Shown in pieces: positions 26,192-34,577 of a DNA stretch of 64,000 nt. Location: positions 20,245 to 84,244 of the forward strand of contig NZ_JBFAKK010000021.1 in NCBI RefSeq assembly GCF_040655735.1, read 5' to 3'. A program made the position numbers and the translations under genes. The notes beneath the pieces were generated by a model, which saw nothing but the letters and a program-made list of their open reading frames with translations, had not been told where the DNA came from and made no database searches. Source of the stretch: Phytomonospora sp040655735. GTDB taxonomy: Bacteria; Actinomycetota; Actinomycetes; Mycobacteriales; Micromonosporaceae. Position 1 is the stretch's first letter. Each line of letters begins with the position of its first letter.

Positions 26192-29100
26192 TCATGCTCC
26201 CGGTGTCACCGTGCGGCCGCTCCTGCGCCGGGCGAGGAGGATCAGCGCCAGCCCGGTCAGCAGCGCGATCGCGCCCAGCAGGATCGAGACCGGGTGACTT
26301 CCACCGGTCGTCGAAAGTGCGTCGCCCCCATCAGGCCCCGGCGCTGTGGGGTCGCCCGACGGCTGCGGGGTCGGCGGCGGTGCCGGGAAGGTGTTGGTGA
26401 TGGTGTCGACGGCGGGTTCGGCCGTGGCGTTCCACGGCACCACGACGGTGATCGGATCGCCCTCCGGGTGGTCGCTGTCGGCGCCATTGGCCTCGGACTC
26501 GTAGATGACGCAGGTGGCGTTCGCGGGAATGCCGGTGAGCGTCCACGGGTCGTCGGGACCGAAGTCCGCCGTCCCGGAGCGGACGACGACCGGGTCGCCG
26601 GTGTCCGGCGTGACCGTGCACTCGTAGGTGAGCTCGTAGTCACCGTCGGGCGCCTCGGCTCCCGGCTCGATCGTCACCTTCTTGTCGATGCGCACGTTGC
26701 CGAAGACGAGTCCGACGCCGGTCTTCTGCGGTTCGACGGCGCCGAGCTGGGTCTCGGTGCCGGGTGTGTCGATCAGTTCGCTGTGCCCGAAGGAGTTCCA
26801 GGCGATCGACGGGTCGGCGGCCTCGCCGGGGTCGGCCGGGGAGGTCATCTCCCAGGTGACGTCGATCGTGCCACCCGGCGCCAGACCGGGAGCGGTGAAC
26901 TCGGCGTACATCTGGAAGCCGGTGGCGTTCGGGTCGAACGGTTCCGTCCAGGCACCCGCCGGGCAGGAGTCGGGCGGACGCAGGTCATCCGAGCAGGGTT
27001 CGTCGTCCTCGGTGTAGGTGAGCGTGGTCGTGGCGGTGCTTCCGTCGGTGGGTTCGGCGACCACCGGCGGGGCGACCAGCGTTGGCGCGATGTCCCACAT
27101 CGTGCCCCGGTCGGCGGGGTCGATGACCCCGGTGTCGCCGGGAGAGGGAAGCTCGTCGATGAGTCTGGCGTCCTCGGCGCGGTAGGTGCCGCTGTTGGTC
27201 AGGCGGGCGAGGAAGCTGAAGTTCTCGCCCGGATAGACCAGCGCGACGCACGGGTAACGGGTGTAGGAGACCCCGTCGCGGTCGAGGTGCGGACACATCG
27301 GATCGTCCAGAGGCACGTACTCCTCGCGGACGGTGTCGTAGAGCCCCAGGCCGGGGTTGCCCGAGACCCACTTGCGGGCGTTGAACGAGGCACCGGCCAG
27401 GGTGGTCACCGCGGCCTCGGAGGTGCAGTTGAGGCCCGGCAGGAACGGGTCGCCCTCGACGATGCCGTCCGGCGGCACGTCACTGCAGACGAAGTCGTCG
27501 GTCGTCGACGACCCCGCGCCCATCGGGTTGACCGCGGTCGTCCCCGCCGCCACGCCCGGTGCCATCTTCATCCCGATGCGGATGACCAGGACGCTGCCGA
27601 CCTCGAAGCGGCCGGGGAAGTCCCAGACGAGCCGGGTCACTCGCCCGCTGGAGTCGGTCTCCGGGGTGAAGACCACCGGCCCGGGCGGGGTGGTCCCGTC
27701 GGGGACGTCGAAACTCTCGATGGCGTAGGGCTCGCCGTTGACGCCCGTCTCGTCGAACTCCAGCTCCGGCGGGACCGGGTCGGAGACCTCCAGGTCGGGC
27801 AGCGCGGCCGTGCCGGAGTTGCGGATCGTCAGGTCGAAGTAGGCGGTCTGGCCCGGCGCGATGGCCGCGGGCCCGACGACGGTCTTCTCGACGTCGAGGG
27901 CCGGTGTGCCCTCGACGACCGTCAGGTCGGCGTCCACCGGCGGGATGTCGAAGCCGCCGCCGAGGTTGCCGAGTGCCTCCCCGTGGGCGTCGGCCGTGTC
28001 GGTGTAGGTGCCCAGGACGGGCTCACCGGTCTCCCGGTCGGTCTCGCGAGCGGTGACGGTGAAGCAGACCGAGGCCTGGACGCACGGCCCGCCGGCCGGG
28101 AAGTTCTCCCCCGGCGTGAGGTTGTATCCGTCGTGGGCGGGATCCGACGACGTGAAGGTCACCCGGATGCCCTGAATGTCGCCCGGGCTCACCCCGCCCG
28201 GCAGCGGCGGTGTGTTCGACGAGGTCGGCGTCCCGTTGATCCAGTCACCGTCGGCGCAGCCGTCGGTGCACACGTCGACCTGGACCAGGTCCGAGCCCGG
28301 CGGGAACGACACCCCCACCAACTCGACGAAGTCGAAGGACCGGAAGAAGTCCGAACCCGCGCCGTCCTCGTCGAAGTCGGTGACCATGAGCGACTTCAGG
28401 TGGGTGTTGCCGGTGTTGGCGACGCGCAGCTTCACCTCCGCGAGCTCCGGGTCGAGGCCCGGGGTGGGCTTGTCGACCGTGCCCGGCTCGATGAACTTCT
28501 GCAGGCTCGCCGCGCTGTTGGGCGGGCTGGTGATCAGGTCCGGGCCGCAGGAGGTCGAGGCGTCGACATCGCCGTCGATCACCGGCTGCCCACCGGCCAG
28601 GACGATGTAGCAGTTCGGAATGGTCACGCCGTCGGGAACGCCGTCACGGCGCACGACCTCGACGTCGACCGTGCACACCGTGCCGGCCGGGAGCGGATCG
28701 GAGACGACCTCGAACCCGCGTGCGGCGTCGTAGTCGGCGTCGGTCGCCGAGTCCAGCGGCACCCTGGTGAACCCGCCGGAGCCGTTGGGGATCAGCAGGT
28801 TGATCGTGGCGTTGGGCCCGCAGTCGGCGGTCAGTTCGGTGATGCGCACCGAGGCGAACGGCTGCGAGTCGTCGGAGAGGCCACCGGTCGTCGAGGCCGG
28901 GTCGATCAGGTGGAAGTCGGCCAGGTCCTGCCCGGAGTCGTTGTTGAAGGTCAGCGTGTACTCGACCGGCGTGTCCTCGGGCAGCTCGCGCTGGCTGGCG
29001 GTCTTGGTGCCCGGACCGGACGGCTGAAGCTTGTCGACGACGGTCAGGATGGCGCAACCGGTGCCGACGGCCGTGGTGGAGCCGTTGCCGGTGTTGACCG

Positions 29101-30802
29101 CGGAGCCGTCGGCGCAGTTGCTGTAATCGCCGGGCACGGCGTTACCGGTGAGGGTTCCGTGGACGTCGAGGCCGGCCTTGGTGTCGACCGCGATCGTCGC
29201 CTCGCCGGGAGGGCTGGCGTAGACGACCTCGATGGAGGTGACCTGCATCGAGGGGTCGTCGGGCCCGCCGGCGGGGCAGGTGAAGTCGCCGGGCCGGTCG
29301 TGGACCACGGTCGTCGGCGGTGCGGTGTCGTCGAGCTCGACCGTGGAGCCGTCCTCGCAGGTGATCGTCGTGTGGGCGGTCGCGGCTCCGTCGGGGAAGC
29401 GCAGCCGCACCTCGGTGACGTCCATGTAGTCCAGCCCGCTCTGCGGGTTGGACACCGAGGGCTCCCGGACCGTCAGCGTCTCGACCGGGAACGCCGAGGT
29501 GTTGGCCACGTCGATCATCGCCGAGACCGGCCAGCGCCGCTGGGCGGGCGGCGTGGGCGGTGCGTCGGGCACGTAGTCGCCGTCGGCGTCCGCGGCCCAC
29601 TGTTTGTTCACGTCGACCGAGGCGATGTTGGGCACGATCTGGAAGTCGTCACTGGCCGGGGTGCCCTCGGTGGTGCCCTCGTCGTTGGTCGCCGACGGCG
29701 TCGCGGTGTTCGTGACCGTCTGGGTCGTGGTCGGCTCGATCGGCGTCGTGCCGTCGACGCGCTCGTTGTCGCGCAGGGTCAGCTCGAAGGCCACGCTTCC
29801 GCTGGCGTCGTTGGGGATCGGGTCGCCGGTGGAACCGGAGAACACGAACTGGAGACCGGTGACCTGTGCCAGGTCGATGCCCGCGTCGGGAGTCAACGGC
29901 GAACCGGTCTGGACCGCGCCCTCGGTCCAGGCACCGCACTCCTGGGCGTACGGGAGGGTGCAGTAGAGGACCTGCACCTGGTCGGCGCCTTCGGGGTAGG
30001 TGACCTCGCCGAGGTCGGTGAGGTCGAAGTAGTTCCACGGGTCCCCGTCGGGCGTGCCCGTGGTCTGGTCGGTGAGCGTCATGCTCGTGACCTCGGCGGC
30101 GCCGCTTGAGGCGTTGGCGATGCCGAGCGTGACGGTGGTGGCCTCGTCGGAGGCCGCCAGGGCCGATCCGTCGGCCCAGTCCTTCGTGGCGCCGGTGTCG
30201 ACCTCGACCGGGACGTTCACCTCGACGGCGGCGTCGTCGCTGTCCGGATCGGCGTTGTCGGCGTCGACCGACGCGGTGTTGGGGACGATCGTCCCGTCGG
30301 GCACGTCGGTGTCGGCGGGCAGGGACGCGCTGACCTGAACCGAGGTCGAACTGCCCGCCGGGACGCTCGGGACCGTCACGGTGAGCTCGCGGGTGTCGGC
30401 GTCATAGGTGTAGGTGTACGCCGCGACGCCGGGGAAGACCGTCCCGCCCGGCGGGTCGGTGTCGGGCCCGCCGCTCCAGGTATAGGTGCCCGGGACGAGG
30501 TCGATGTCGAACTCTTCGGGGAAGGTGTCGGTGACGGTGACGTTCTGGCACTCCTCGGCCAGCGAGGTGCAGTCGACGCGGATGACGTAGTTGAACGAGC
30601 CGCCCGGCTCCAGACCGTCGGCGGGAACGCCCACCGTCGACTTGTCGATCCCGATCACCGCCGCCCATGCCGGAGACGCCGGCACGATCACGAGTGCGGC
30701 GGCGGTGAGCGCCGCGAGGGTGATCCCCAGCGCCCGTCGCAGGCTGGCGCGGGCATTCGTCCACTGTGTGCGCACGAACTCCCGAACACGGAACAACGAC
30801 AT
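26192..30802 (-). CDS. Giant cell-wall-anchored protein with DUF11-type repeats
   Basis: About 1536 residues. A signal peptide with a long n-region (hydrophobic core ITLAALTAAALVIVPASPAWA) leads into many tandem Ig-like conserved-repeat (DUF11) domains, recognisable by recurring patterns such as VTVTDTFPEEFD, NSGTAALPDLEVSDPVPPEL and NTGNTHLKSLMVTDFDEDG. The C-terminus has a sorting signal: LSTTGG, a hydrophobic helix and ARRRSGR, fitting a variant LPXTG motif. It is therefore exported and probably sortase-linked as a fibrous surface adhesin or stalk. The start is ambiguous (ATG 30802, ATG 30817, TTG 30826); none has a ribosome site and the latter two lie inside a palindrome. Confidence 0.82.
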   Translation of the reverse strand: MSLFRVREFVRTQWTNARASLRRALGITLAALTAAALVIVPASPAWAAVIGIDKSTVGVPADGLEPGGSFNYVIRVDCTSLAEECQNVTVTDTFPEEFDIDLVPGTYTWSGGPDTDPPGGTVFPGVAAYTYTYDADTRELTVTVPSVPAGSSTSVQVSASLPADTDVPDGTIVPNTASVDADNADPDSDDAAVEVNVPVEVDTGATKDWADGSALAASDEATTVTLGIANASSGAAEVTSMTLTDQTTGTPDGDPWNYFDLTDLGEVTYPEGADQVQVLYCTLPYAQECGAWTEGAVQTGSPLTPDAGIDLAQVTGLQFVFSGSTGDPIPNDASGSVAFELTLRDNERVDGTTPIEPTTTQTVTNTATPSATNDEGTTEGTPASDDFQIVPNIASVDVNKQWAADADGDYVPDAPPTPPAQRRWPVSAMIDVANTSAFPVETLTVREPSVSNPQSGLDYMDVTEVRLRFPDGAATAHTTITCEDGSTVELDDTAPPTTVVHDRPGDFTCPAGGPDDPSMQVTSIEVVYASPPGEATIAVDTKAGLDVHGTLTGNAVPGDYSNCADGSAVNTGNGSTTAVGTGCAILTVVDKLQPSGPGTKTASQRELPEDTPVEYTLTFNNDSGQDLADFHLIDPASTTGGLSDDSQPFASVRITELTADCGPNATINLLIPNGSGGFTRVPLDSATDADYDAARGFEVVSDPLPAGTVCTVDVEVVRRDGVPDGVTIPNCYIVLAGGQPVIDGDVDASTSCGPDLITSPPNSAASLQKFIEPGTVDKPTPGLDPELAEVKLRVANTGNTHLKSLMVTDFDEDGAGSDFFRSFDFVELVGVSFPPGSDLVQVDVCTDGCADGDWINGTPTSSNTPPLPGGVSPGDIQGIRVTFTSSDPAHDGYNLTPGENFPAGGPCVQASVCFTVTARETDRETGEPVLGTYTDTADAHGEALGNLGGGFDIPPVDADLTVVEGTPALDVEKTVVGPAAIAPGQTAYFDLTIRNSGTAALPDLEVSDPVPPELEFDETGVNGEPYAIESFDVPDGTTPPGPVVFTPETDSSGRVTRLVWDFPGRFEVGSVLVIRIGMKMAPGVAAGTTAVNPMGAGSSTTDDFVCSDVPPDGIVEGDPFLPGLNCTSEAAVTTLAGASFNARKWVSGNPGLGLYDTVREEYVPLDDPMCPHLDRDGVSYTRYPCVALVYPGENFSFLARLTNSGTYRAEDARLIDELPSPGDTGVIDPADRGTMWDIAPTLVAPPVVAEPTDGSTATTTLTYTEDDEPCSDDLRPPDSCPAGAWTEPFDPNATGFQMYAEFTAPGLAPGGTIDVTWEMTSPADPGEAADPSIAWNSFGHSELIDTPGTETQLGAVEPQKTGVGLVFGNVRIDKKVTIEPGAEAPDGDYELTYECTVTPDTGDPVVVRSGTADFGPDDPWTLTGIPANATCVIYESEANGADSDHPEGDPITVVVPWNATAEPAVDTITNTFPAPPPTPQPSGDPTAPGPDGGDALSTTGGSHPVSILLGAIALLTGLALILLARRRSGRTVTPGA

Positions 30803-30805
30803 CCG

Positions 30806-30827
30806 ATTGGTGAGCATAGTCACCAAT
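30806..30827. promoter_or_regulatory. 22-bp inverted repeat over the surface-protein start region
   Basis: Perfect 8-bp arms ATTGGTGA (30806-30813) and TCACCAAT (30820-30827) with a 6-bp centre. It covers the two upstream candidate start codons of the giant surface protein and sits 4 bp from the third. A repressor bound here would block initiation; alternatively the message could fold into a hairpin that hides the start. No regulator is encoded next to it. Confidence 0.55.
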
Positions 30828-31002
30828 ATCTACTATTCACGTGGCTTTTGCGGTGATATCCATCCGGGAATGTCTCTTTCGGTGCCGTCCGATAAGCACT
30901 CGTTGCGTGACCGGGCCTGCCCGCGCGGCTGCCCTCCGGATCTGTCTACTGTGGACTTCGATCGGGTAGGCATGGAGCTGTCGCCGACAGGCAGGAAACC
31001 CC

Positions 31003-31659
31003 ATGCGCGAACACGAGCATCTTCCCGACGGCCCCGCCCCGCGCCGCGCGCCGCGCATGGCCGCCACCGCACCCCGGTCGGTCCTCGACCTCCAGCGCAC
31101 CGCCGGCAACCGGGCGGTGAACGAGGCACTGGCGGTGCAGCGCGTCTACACCGGCACGCACTCCGTCCAGTACGGCCCGCTCTGGAACGGCAGCGGCACC
31201 GAGATGCACGCCGAGCTGCACCCGAAGAAGGTCACCGAAGGCACCGTGCCCAGCACCGTGCCACCCTGGTGGCCGGCGCCCGGCACGCCGGCGCGCGCGT
31301 GGACCGCGGGTCATCTCGTGCAGGGCCACCTGCTCAACCACAACATCGGCGGGCCCGGCAACACGATGAGCAACCTGACTCCGCTCACCAGGAGCGCCAA
31401 CGGCCAGCACCACGGCAAGGTGGAGAAGACCGTCAAGAAGGCGCTGCTGGAACACGGCCACGTGGTGGAATACAACGTGAAGGCCGACTACACCGGACAT
31501 CCGAGCGCCGCGCAGATCGGCGCGCCGCCGGGTGTCGCCAAAGCGGTCACGCCGACCATGGCCAAGGGCATCGCGGCCGAGTACACCATCTACGTGAACG
31601 GCAAGGACAAGGGCGGAGACCGGTGGGAGATCACCAACGAGACCAGTGCGTTCAAGTGA
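31003..31659 (+). CDS. Predicted nuclease toxin with eCIS-cargo N-terminal motif
   Basis: 218 residues. Residues 26-47 (SVLDLQRTAGNRAVNEALAV) match the short 'LQRTAGNRAV' motif seen at the front of proteins exported by extracellular contractile injection systems, often ahead of DUF4157. Residues about 95-150 hold a His/Asn-rich motif, WTAGHLVQGHLLNH, IGGPGN, NLTPLTRSAN, resembling DNA/RNA non-specific endonuclease (His-Me finger) toxins. No Sec signal is present. ATG at 31003 has AGGAAA close by. The stop overlaps the next gene by GTGA, and that gene looks like an immunity protein. Nuclease activity and eCIS loading are inferred. Confidence 0.72.
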   Translation: MREHEHLPDGPAPRRAPRMAATAPRSVLDLQRTAGNRAVNEALAVQRVYTGTHSVQYGPLWNGSGTEMHAELHPKKVTEGTVPSTVPPWWPAPGTPARAWTAGHLVQGHLLNHNIGGPGNTMSNLTPLTRSANGQHHGKVEKTVKKALLEHGHVVEYNVKADYTGHPSAAQIGAPPGVAKAVTPTMAKGIAAEYTIYVNGKDKGGDRWEITNETSAFK

Positions 31660-32249
31660 GCGACGCCCGGACGCGGCTGGAGGCGATGGTGGCCGGCCTG
31701 CGCGACAATCCCCGCGTCGAGGTGGTCTCGGCAGCGGTCGGCGATCCCACGTCCGCGGCCGACCTCGCGTCGGTGGAGAGGCTCGCGCCGGCCGGCGTCC
31801 TGGACTTCTACCGCCAGGTGGGCTCCTTCAGCCTCGAATGGCGGCACACCGTGGCCGAGCTTTCGCAAGGCGACCTCGCCGACCAGGGCTTCGTGAACAT
31901 CATCCCGATCACCGAGGTGTACGGCGACTGGGCGGGGAACGTGTGGTTCCCCGGCGACGACGAGACCTTCCGCGACGTGAAGCCCTTCGACGCCTTCGTC
32001 CCCGAAGCCTGCGCGGCCTTCACCGACGGCGACACCGTCGTCTACCACTACTACGGCGAGGAAGTGGAGGACACCGGCCGGACCTTCGCCGAATGGTTCG
32101 AGCTGCTGCTGGTCTCGCGCGGCTACTGGTACTGGATCCAGACCCTGTGCGCCGAGACCGCCGGCTCCCACGAGGCCGAAGCGTTCCGGCGGGTGATGCC
32201 GCAGGTGTTCCCCGGGATCGACATCGCGGAGTTCCGGCCCCTGGCCTGA
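31656..32249 (+). CDS. SMI1/KNR4 (SUKH)-like immunity protein
   Basis: A 197-residue acidic cytoplasmic protein with features of the SUKH superfamily: VERLAPAGVLDFYRQVGSFSL near the N-terminus, then strand-rich NIIPITEVYGDWAGNVWF and FDAFVPEACAAFTDGD. SUKH proteins commonly neutralise nuclease toxins. GTG at 31656 overlaps the toxin stop (GTGA), so both are translated together, the usual toxin-immunity arrangement. It is the final gene of this two-gene unit. Confidence 0.72.
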   Translation: MSDARTRLEAMVAGLRDNPRVEVVSAAVGDPTSAADLASVERLAPAGVLDFYRQVGSFSLEWRHTVAELSQGDLADQGFVNIIPITEVYGDWAGNVWFPGDDETFRDVKPFDAFVPEACAAFTDGDTVVYHYYGEEVEDTGRTFAEWFELLLVSRGYWYWIQTLCAETAGSHEAEAFRRVMPQVFPGIDIAEFRPLA

Positions 32250-32255
32250 GCGTGT

Positions 32256-33443
32256 TCACGACCCCCCGCCGACACGCGGCCCGCCCGCGAAGCCGTGCGC
32301 GCGGGCGGTCAGCGGCACCGCGAGCGCCGCAACGAGCAGCACCAGGAACGCCCACGCGAGCGGCCCGACGGTGGACAGGCCGAGCAGGACACCGGCGAAG
32401 ACACCCGTGGTCGCCAGCACCGTCCCCCACAAGGTGGCGAGCGCCGTGCCGTCCGCCGCCTGCCGCAGAAGGGGCCGCCCGCCCCAGCCCAGTGCCGCCA
32501 GGACGACCGCCAGGTAGACCGAGGCCGGGTCGTCGGCGAGCAGTGCCAGGGCGGCCGCGACGGCGGTGACCGCGAGTACCGCCGCGACGGGAAGTGCCCG
32601 GAGCCGGCGGTTGATCCAGCGGACGGCGGCCCAGAGACCGAACAGGACGGCGGCACCGAGGGCGAGGAGGGCGACGTCAGAGGCACCACCGGCACCGACC
32701 CGGTCGAGGGCGGAGGCGACGTGGGCGTCGAGTGTCGCGTGGGTCCAGACGAGGACGAGCGCGGTGAACAGCGTGGCCGCGACACCGGCCACGCGCACGG
32801 CGGTCAGCGTCGGCGGGCGTGCTGTTCCGGCTCGCTCGGGGAAATCGGGGACCGTGAGGGTGATCCAGGCCAGGAGCGCGAGACCGAGGGCGGCCGTGGT
32901 CGCGAAGGTGATCCGCCATCCGACGGCCTCGCCGAGGAGGGCGCCCGCGGGCAGTCCCAAGGCCAGCGCCACGGGGGCGCCCGCCATGGCGATCGTGACG
33001 GATCTGCCGCCGGGGCGGGCGGTGTATCCGGCGAGGAGTGCCCAGACGAGCCCGGCGGCGGCGCCGGCGGCCAGGCGGGCGCCCAGGGCCATGGGGTGAT
33101 TCGGCGAGACCGCCGTGATCGCACCGGCAACGGCGAACCCGGCCACCGCGAGCATGAGGAGGGGCTTGCGGCGCCACCGGGCGGTCATGGGTGCGAGCGG
33201 AATCGCGGTCAGGGCGGCGCCGATCGCGTAGGCGGTGACGGTCTGGCCGGCAGCGGACTCGCCGGTGCCGAGCCCGTCGCCCATCTCCGGCAGGATCCCG
33301 GCGGGCAGTGTCAGGGTGAGACCGGTGAGGAAGACGGCCGCGGCCAGCGCGGACAGGCCCGACGCGGGCGCTTCGGAATTCGCGGGCGAGGAGTCGGTGG
33401 CGACGCGAGCCGACGGCACCGAAAGTGTGATCATGTTTCGCAT
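32256..33443 (-). CDS. MFS efflux transporter
   Basis: A 395-residue major facilitator with 12 helices, resembling DHA1-type sugar/drug exporters such as AraJ/YdhP-like proteins. The early helix LTLPAGILPEMGDGLG and the loop around APMTARWRRKPLL fit this group. It is divergent from a MerR regulator that likely controls it. The N-terminus MRNMITLSV leaves ATG at 33443 or 33434 as start. Substrate unknown. Confidence 0.85.
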   Translation of the reverse strand: MRNMITLSVPSARVATDSSPANSEAPASGLSALAAAVFLTGLTLTLPAGILPEMGDGLGTGESAAGQTVTAYAIGAALTAIPLAPMTARWRRKPLLMLAVAGFAVAGAITAVSPNHPMALGARLAAGAAAGLVWALLAGYTARPGGRSVTIAMAGAPVALALGLPAGALLGEAVGWRITFATTAALGLALLAWITLTVPDFPERAGTARPPTLTAVRVAGVAATLFTALVLVWTHATLDAHVASALDRVGAGGASDVALLALGAAVLFGLWAAVRWINRRLRALPVAAVLAVTAVAAALALLADDPASVYLAVVLAALGWGGRPLLRQAADGTALATLWGTVLATTGVFAGVLLGLSTVGPLAWAFLVLLVAALAVPLTARAHGFAGGPRVGGGS

Positions 33444-33461
33444 GCGGGTATCGTCGGGCGC

Positions 33462-33475
33462 TCACATTGATGTGA
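33462..33475. promoter_or_regulatory. Palindrome between MFS and MerR genes
   Basis: TCACAT-TG-ATGTGA, a 14-bp perfect palindrome, lies 18 bp from the MFS start and 32 bp from the MerR start. TTGACC on the leftward strand (complement of 33477-33482) may be a -35 box beside it. It is a plausible regulator site. Confidence 0.45.
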
Positions 33476-33507
33476 AGGTCAACCGGACGAAGCGTTAGGT
33501 CGGACAC

Positions 33508-33891
33508 ATGATGCGCATCGGCGAGCTTTCGGAGGCCACGGGCACACCCCGTCGACTGCTGCGCTATTACGAGGAGCAGGGGCTCCTCACGCCCCAGCGT
33601 TCCCCCAACGGCTACCGGGAGTACCACCCGGGCAACGTGGACCGGGTCGCACAGATCCGCGGGCTGCTCGCCGCCGGCCTGCCCACCAGGATCATCCGGC
33701 AGGTCCTGCCGTGTCTCAACAAGCCCCGCGACATCCACATCCCGGACGCCCCGCCGGAGGTTCTCAAGGCCCTGGAGCATGAGCGCGACCGCATGACCGA
33801 GCGGGTCGAGTTCCTGACCCGCAACCGCGGCGCGATCACCGAGTACCTCGGCGTCGCGTGCAGTTCGGCGACCACGGGCGCCGGCGCCTAG
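33508..33891 (+). CDS. MerR-family transcriptional regulator
   Basis: 127 residues. The N-terminal MerR winged helix (MRIGELSEATGTPRRLLRYYEEQGLL, wing SPNGYREYHP) is followed by a dimerisation helix about residues 75-115. One Cys lies in VLPCLNKP and one near the C-terminus, but no metal-ligand pattern is convincing, so it is probably a small-molecule sensor. It is divergent from the MFS transporter gene. Confidence 0.88.
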   Translation: MMRIGELSEATGTPRRLLRYYEEQGLLTPQRSPNGYREYHPGNVDRVAQIRGLLAAGLPTRIIRQVLPCLNKPRDIHIPDAPPEVLKALEHERDRMTERVEFLTRNRGAITEYLGVACSSATTGAGA

Positions 33892-33899
33892 CGGGCCGC

Positions 33900-34577
33900 C
33901 TACCGCCTCTGGAGGTAGGCGAGGACCGCCAGCACGCGCCGGTTGGCGTCGAGGTCGGCGGGCAGGTCGAGCTTCATGAAGACGTTCCCGATGTGCTTCT
34001 CGACCGCCGGCAGACCGATGACCAGGGAGCGCGCGATGGCGGCGTTGTTGCGGCCCTCGGCGAGCAGTCCCAGCACCTCCGACTCCCGCGGGGACAGCCG
34101 CCGCAGCCGGTCGTCGTCAGCGTTGCGGCGCAGCAACCGGTTCATCAGCTCCGTGTCGACGGCCGTGCCCCCGCCGGCGACCAGGCGCACGGCGCCGAGG
34201 AAGTCCTCCACTCGCGCCACCCGGTCCTTCAGGAGGTAGCCGACCCCGCCACTGGGATCGGCGAGCAGCTCGGCGGCGTACTCGGTCTCCACATAGGACG
34301 AAAGGACGAGCACCGGCACGGGCGGCCGCAGAGCCCGCAGTGAGAGGGCGGCGCGCAGCCCTTCGTCGGTGGACGTCGGCGGCATGCGCACGTCGGTGAT
34401 GACGATGTCGAGGTCGGCGGTCCCGGCACGGATGCGGGCCGTCAGCGCGTCGCCGTCGCCGACGGCCTCCACGTGGTGTCCGGCGACGCGGAGGATCTCG
34501 GTCAGCCCGCCGCGCGTCAGGGCGGCGTCCTCGGCGAGCAGGACCCGCAGCGGTTTCAGCGGCTCGTCGGCCGGCAC
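33900..34577 (-). CDS. NarL/FixJ-type response regulator
   Basis: A 225-residue protein. The receiver domain carries an acidic pocket (LLAEDAALTR), phosphoacceptor Asp in IVITDVRMPP and Lys in YLLKDRV. The C-terminal LuxR-type helix-turn-helix reads LSPRESEVLGLLAEGRNNAAIARSL. GTG at 34575-34577 has GGAGAT nearby and overlaps the kinase gene end by 22 nt. It forms a two-component pair with that kinase. The divergent hydrolase at 36014 is a candidate target, with a palindrome between. Confidence 0.9.
   Translation of the reverse strand: MPADEPLKPLRVLLAEDAALTRGGLTEILRVAGHHVEAVGDGDALTARIRAGTADLDIVITDVRMPPTSTDEGLRAALSLRALRPPVPVLVLSSYVETEYAAELLADPSGGVGYLLKDRVARVEDFLGAVRLVAGGGTAVDTELMNRLLRRNADDDRLRRLSPRESEVLGLLAEGRNNAAIARSLVIGLPAVEKHIGNVFMKLDLPADLDANRRVLAVLAYLQRR

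Noticed and set aside
25811..30109. A 1432-codon open frame on the plus strand
   Set aside because: It mirrors the DUF11 surface-protein gene and the sulfatase start. Composition is typical of an antisense shadow; the opposite strand has signal peptide, repeats and sorting signal.
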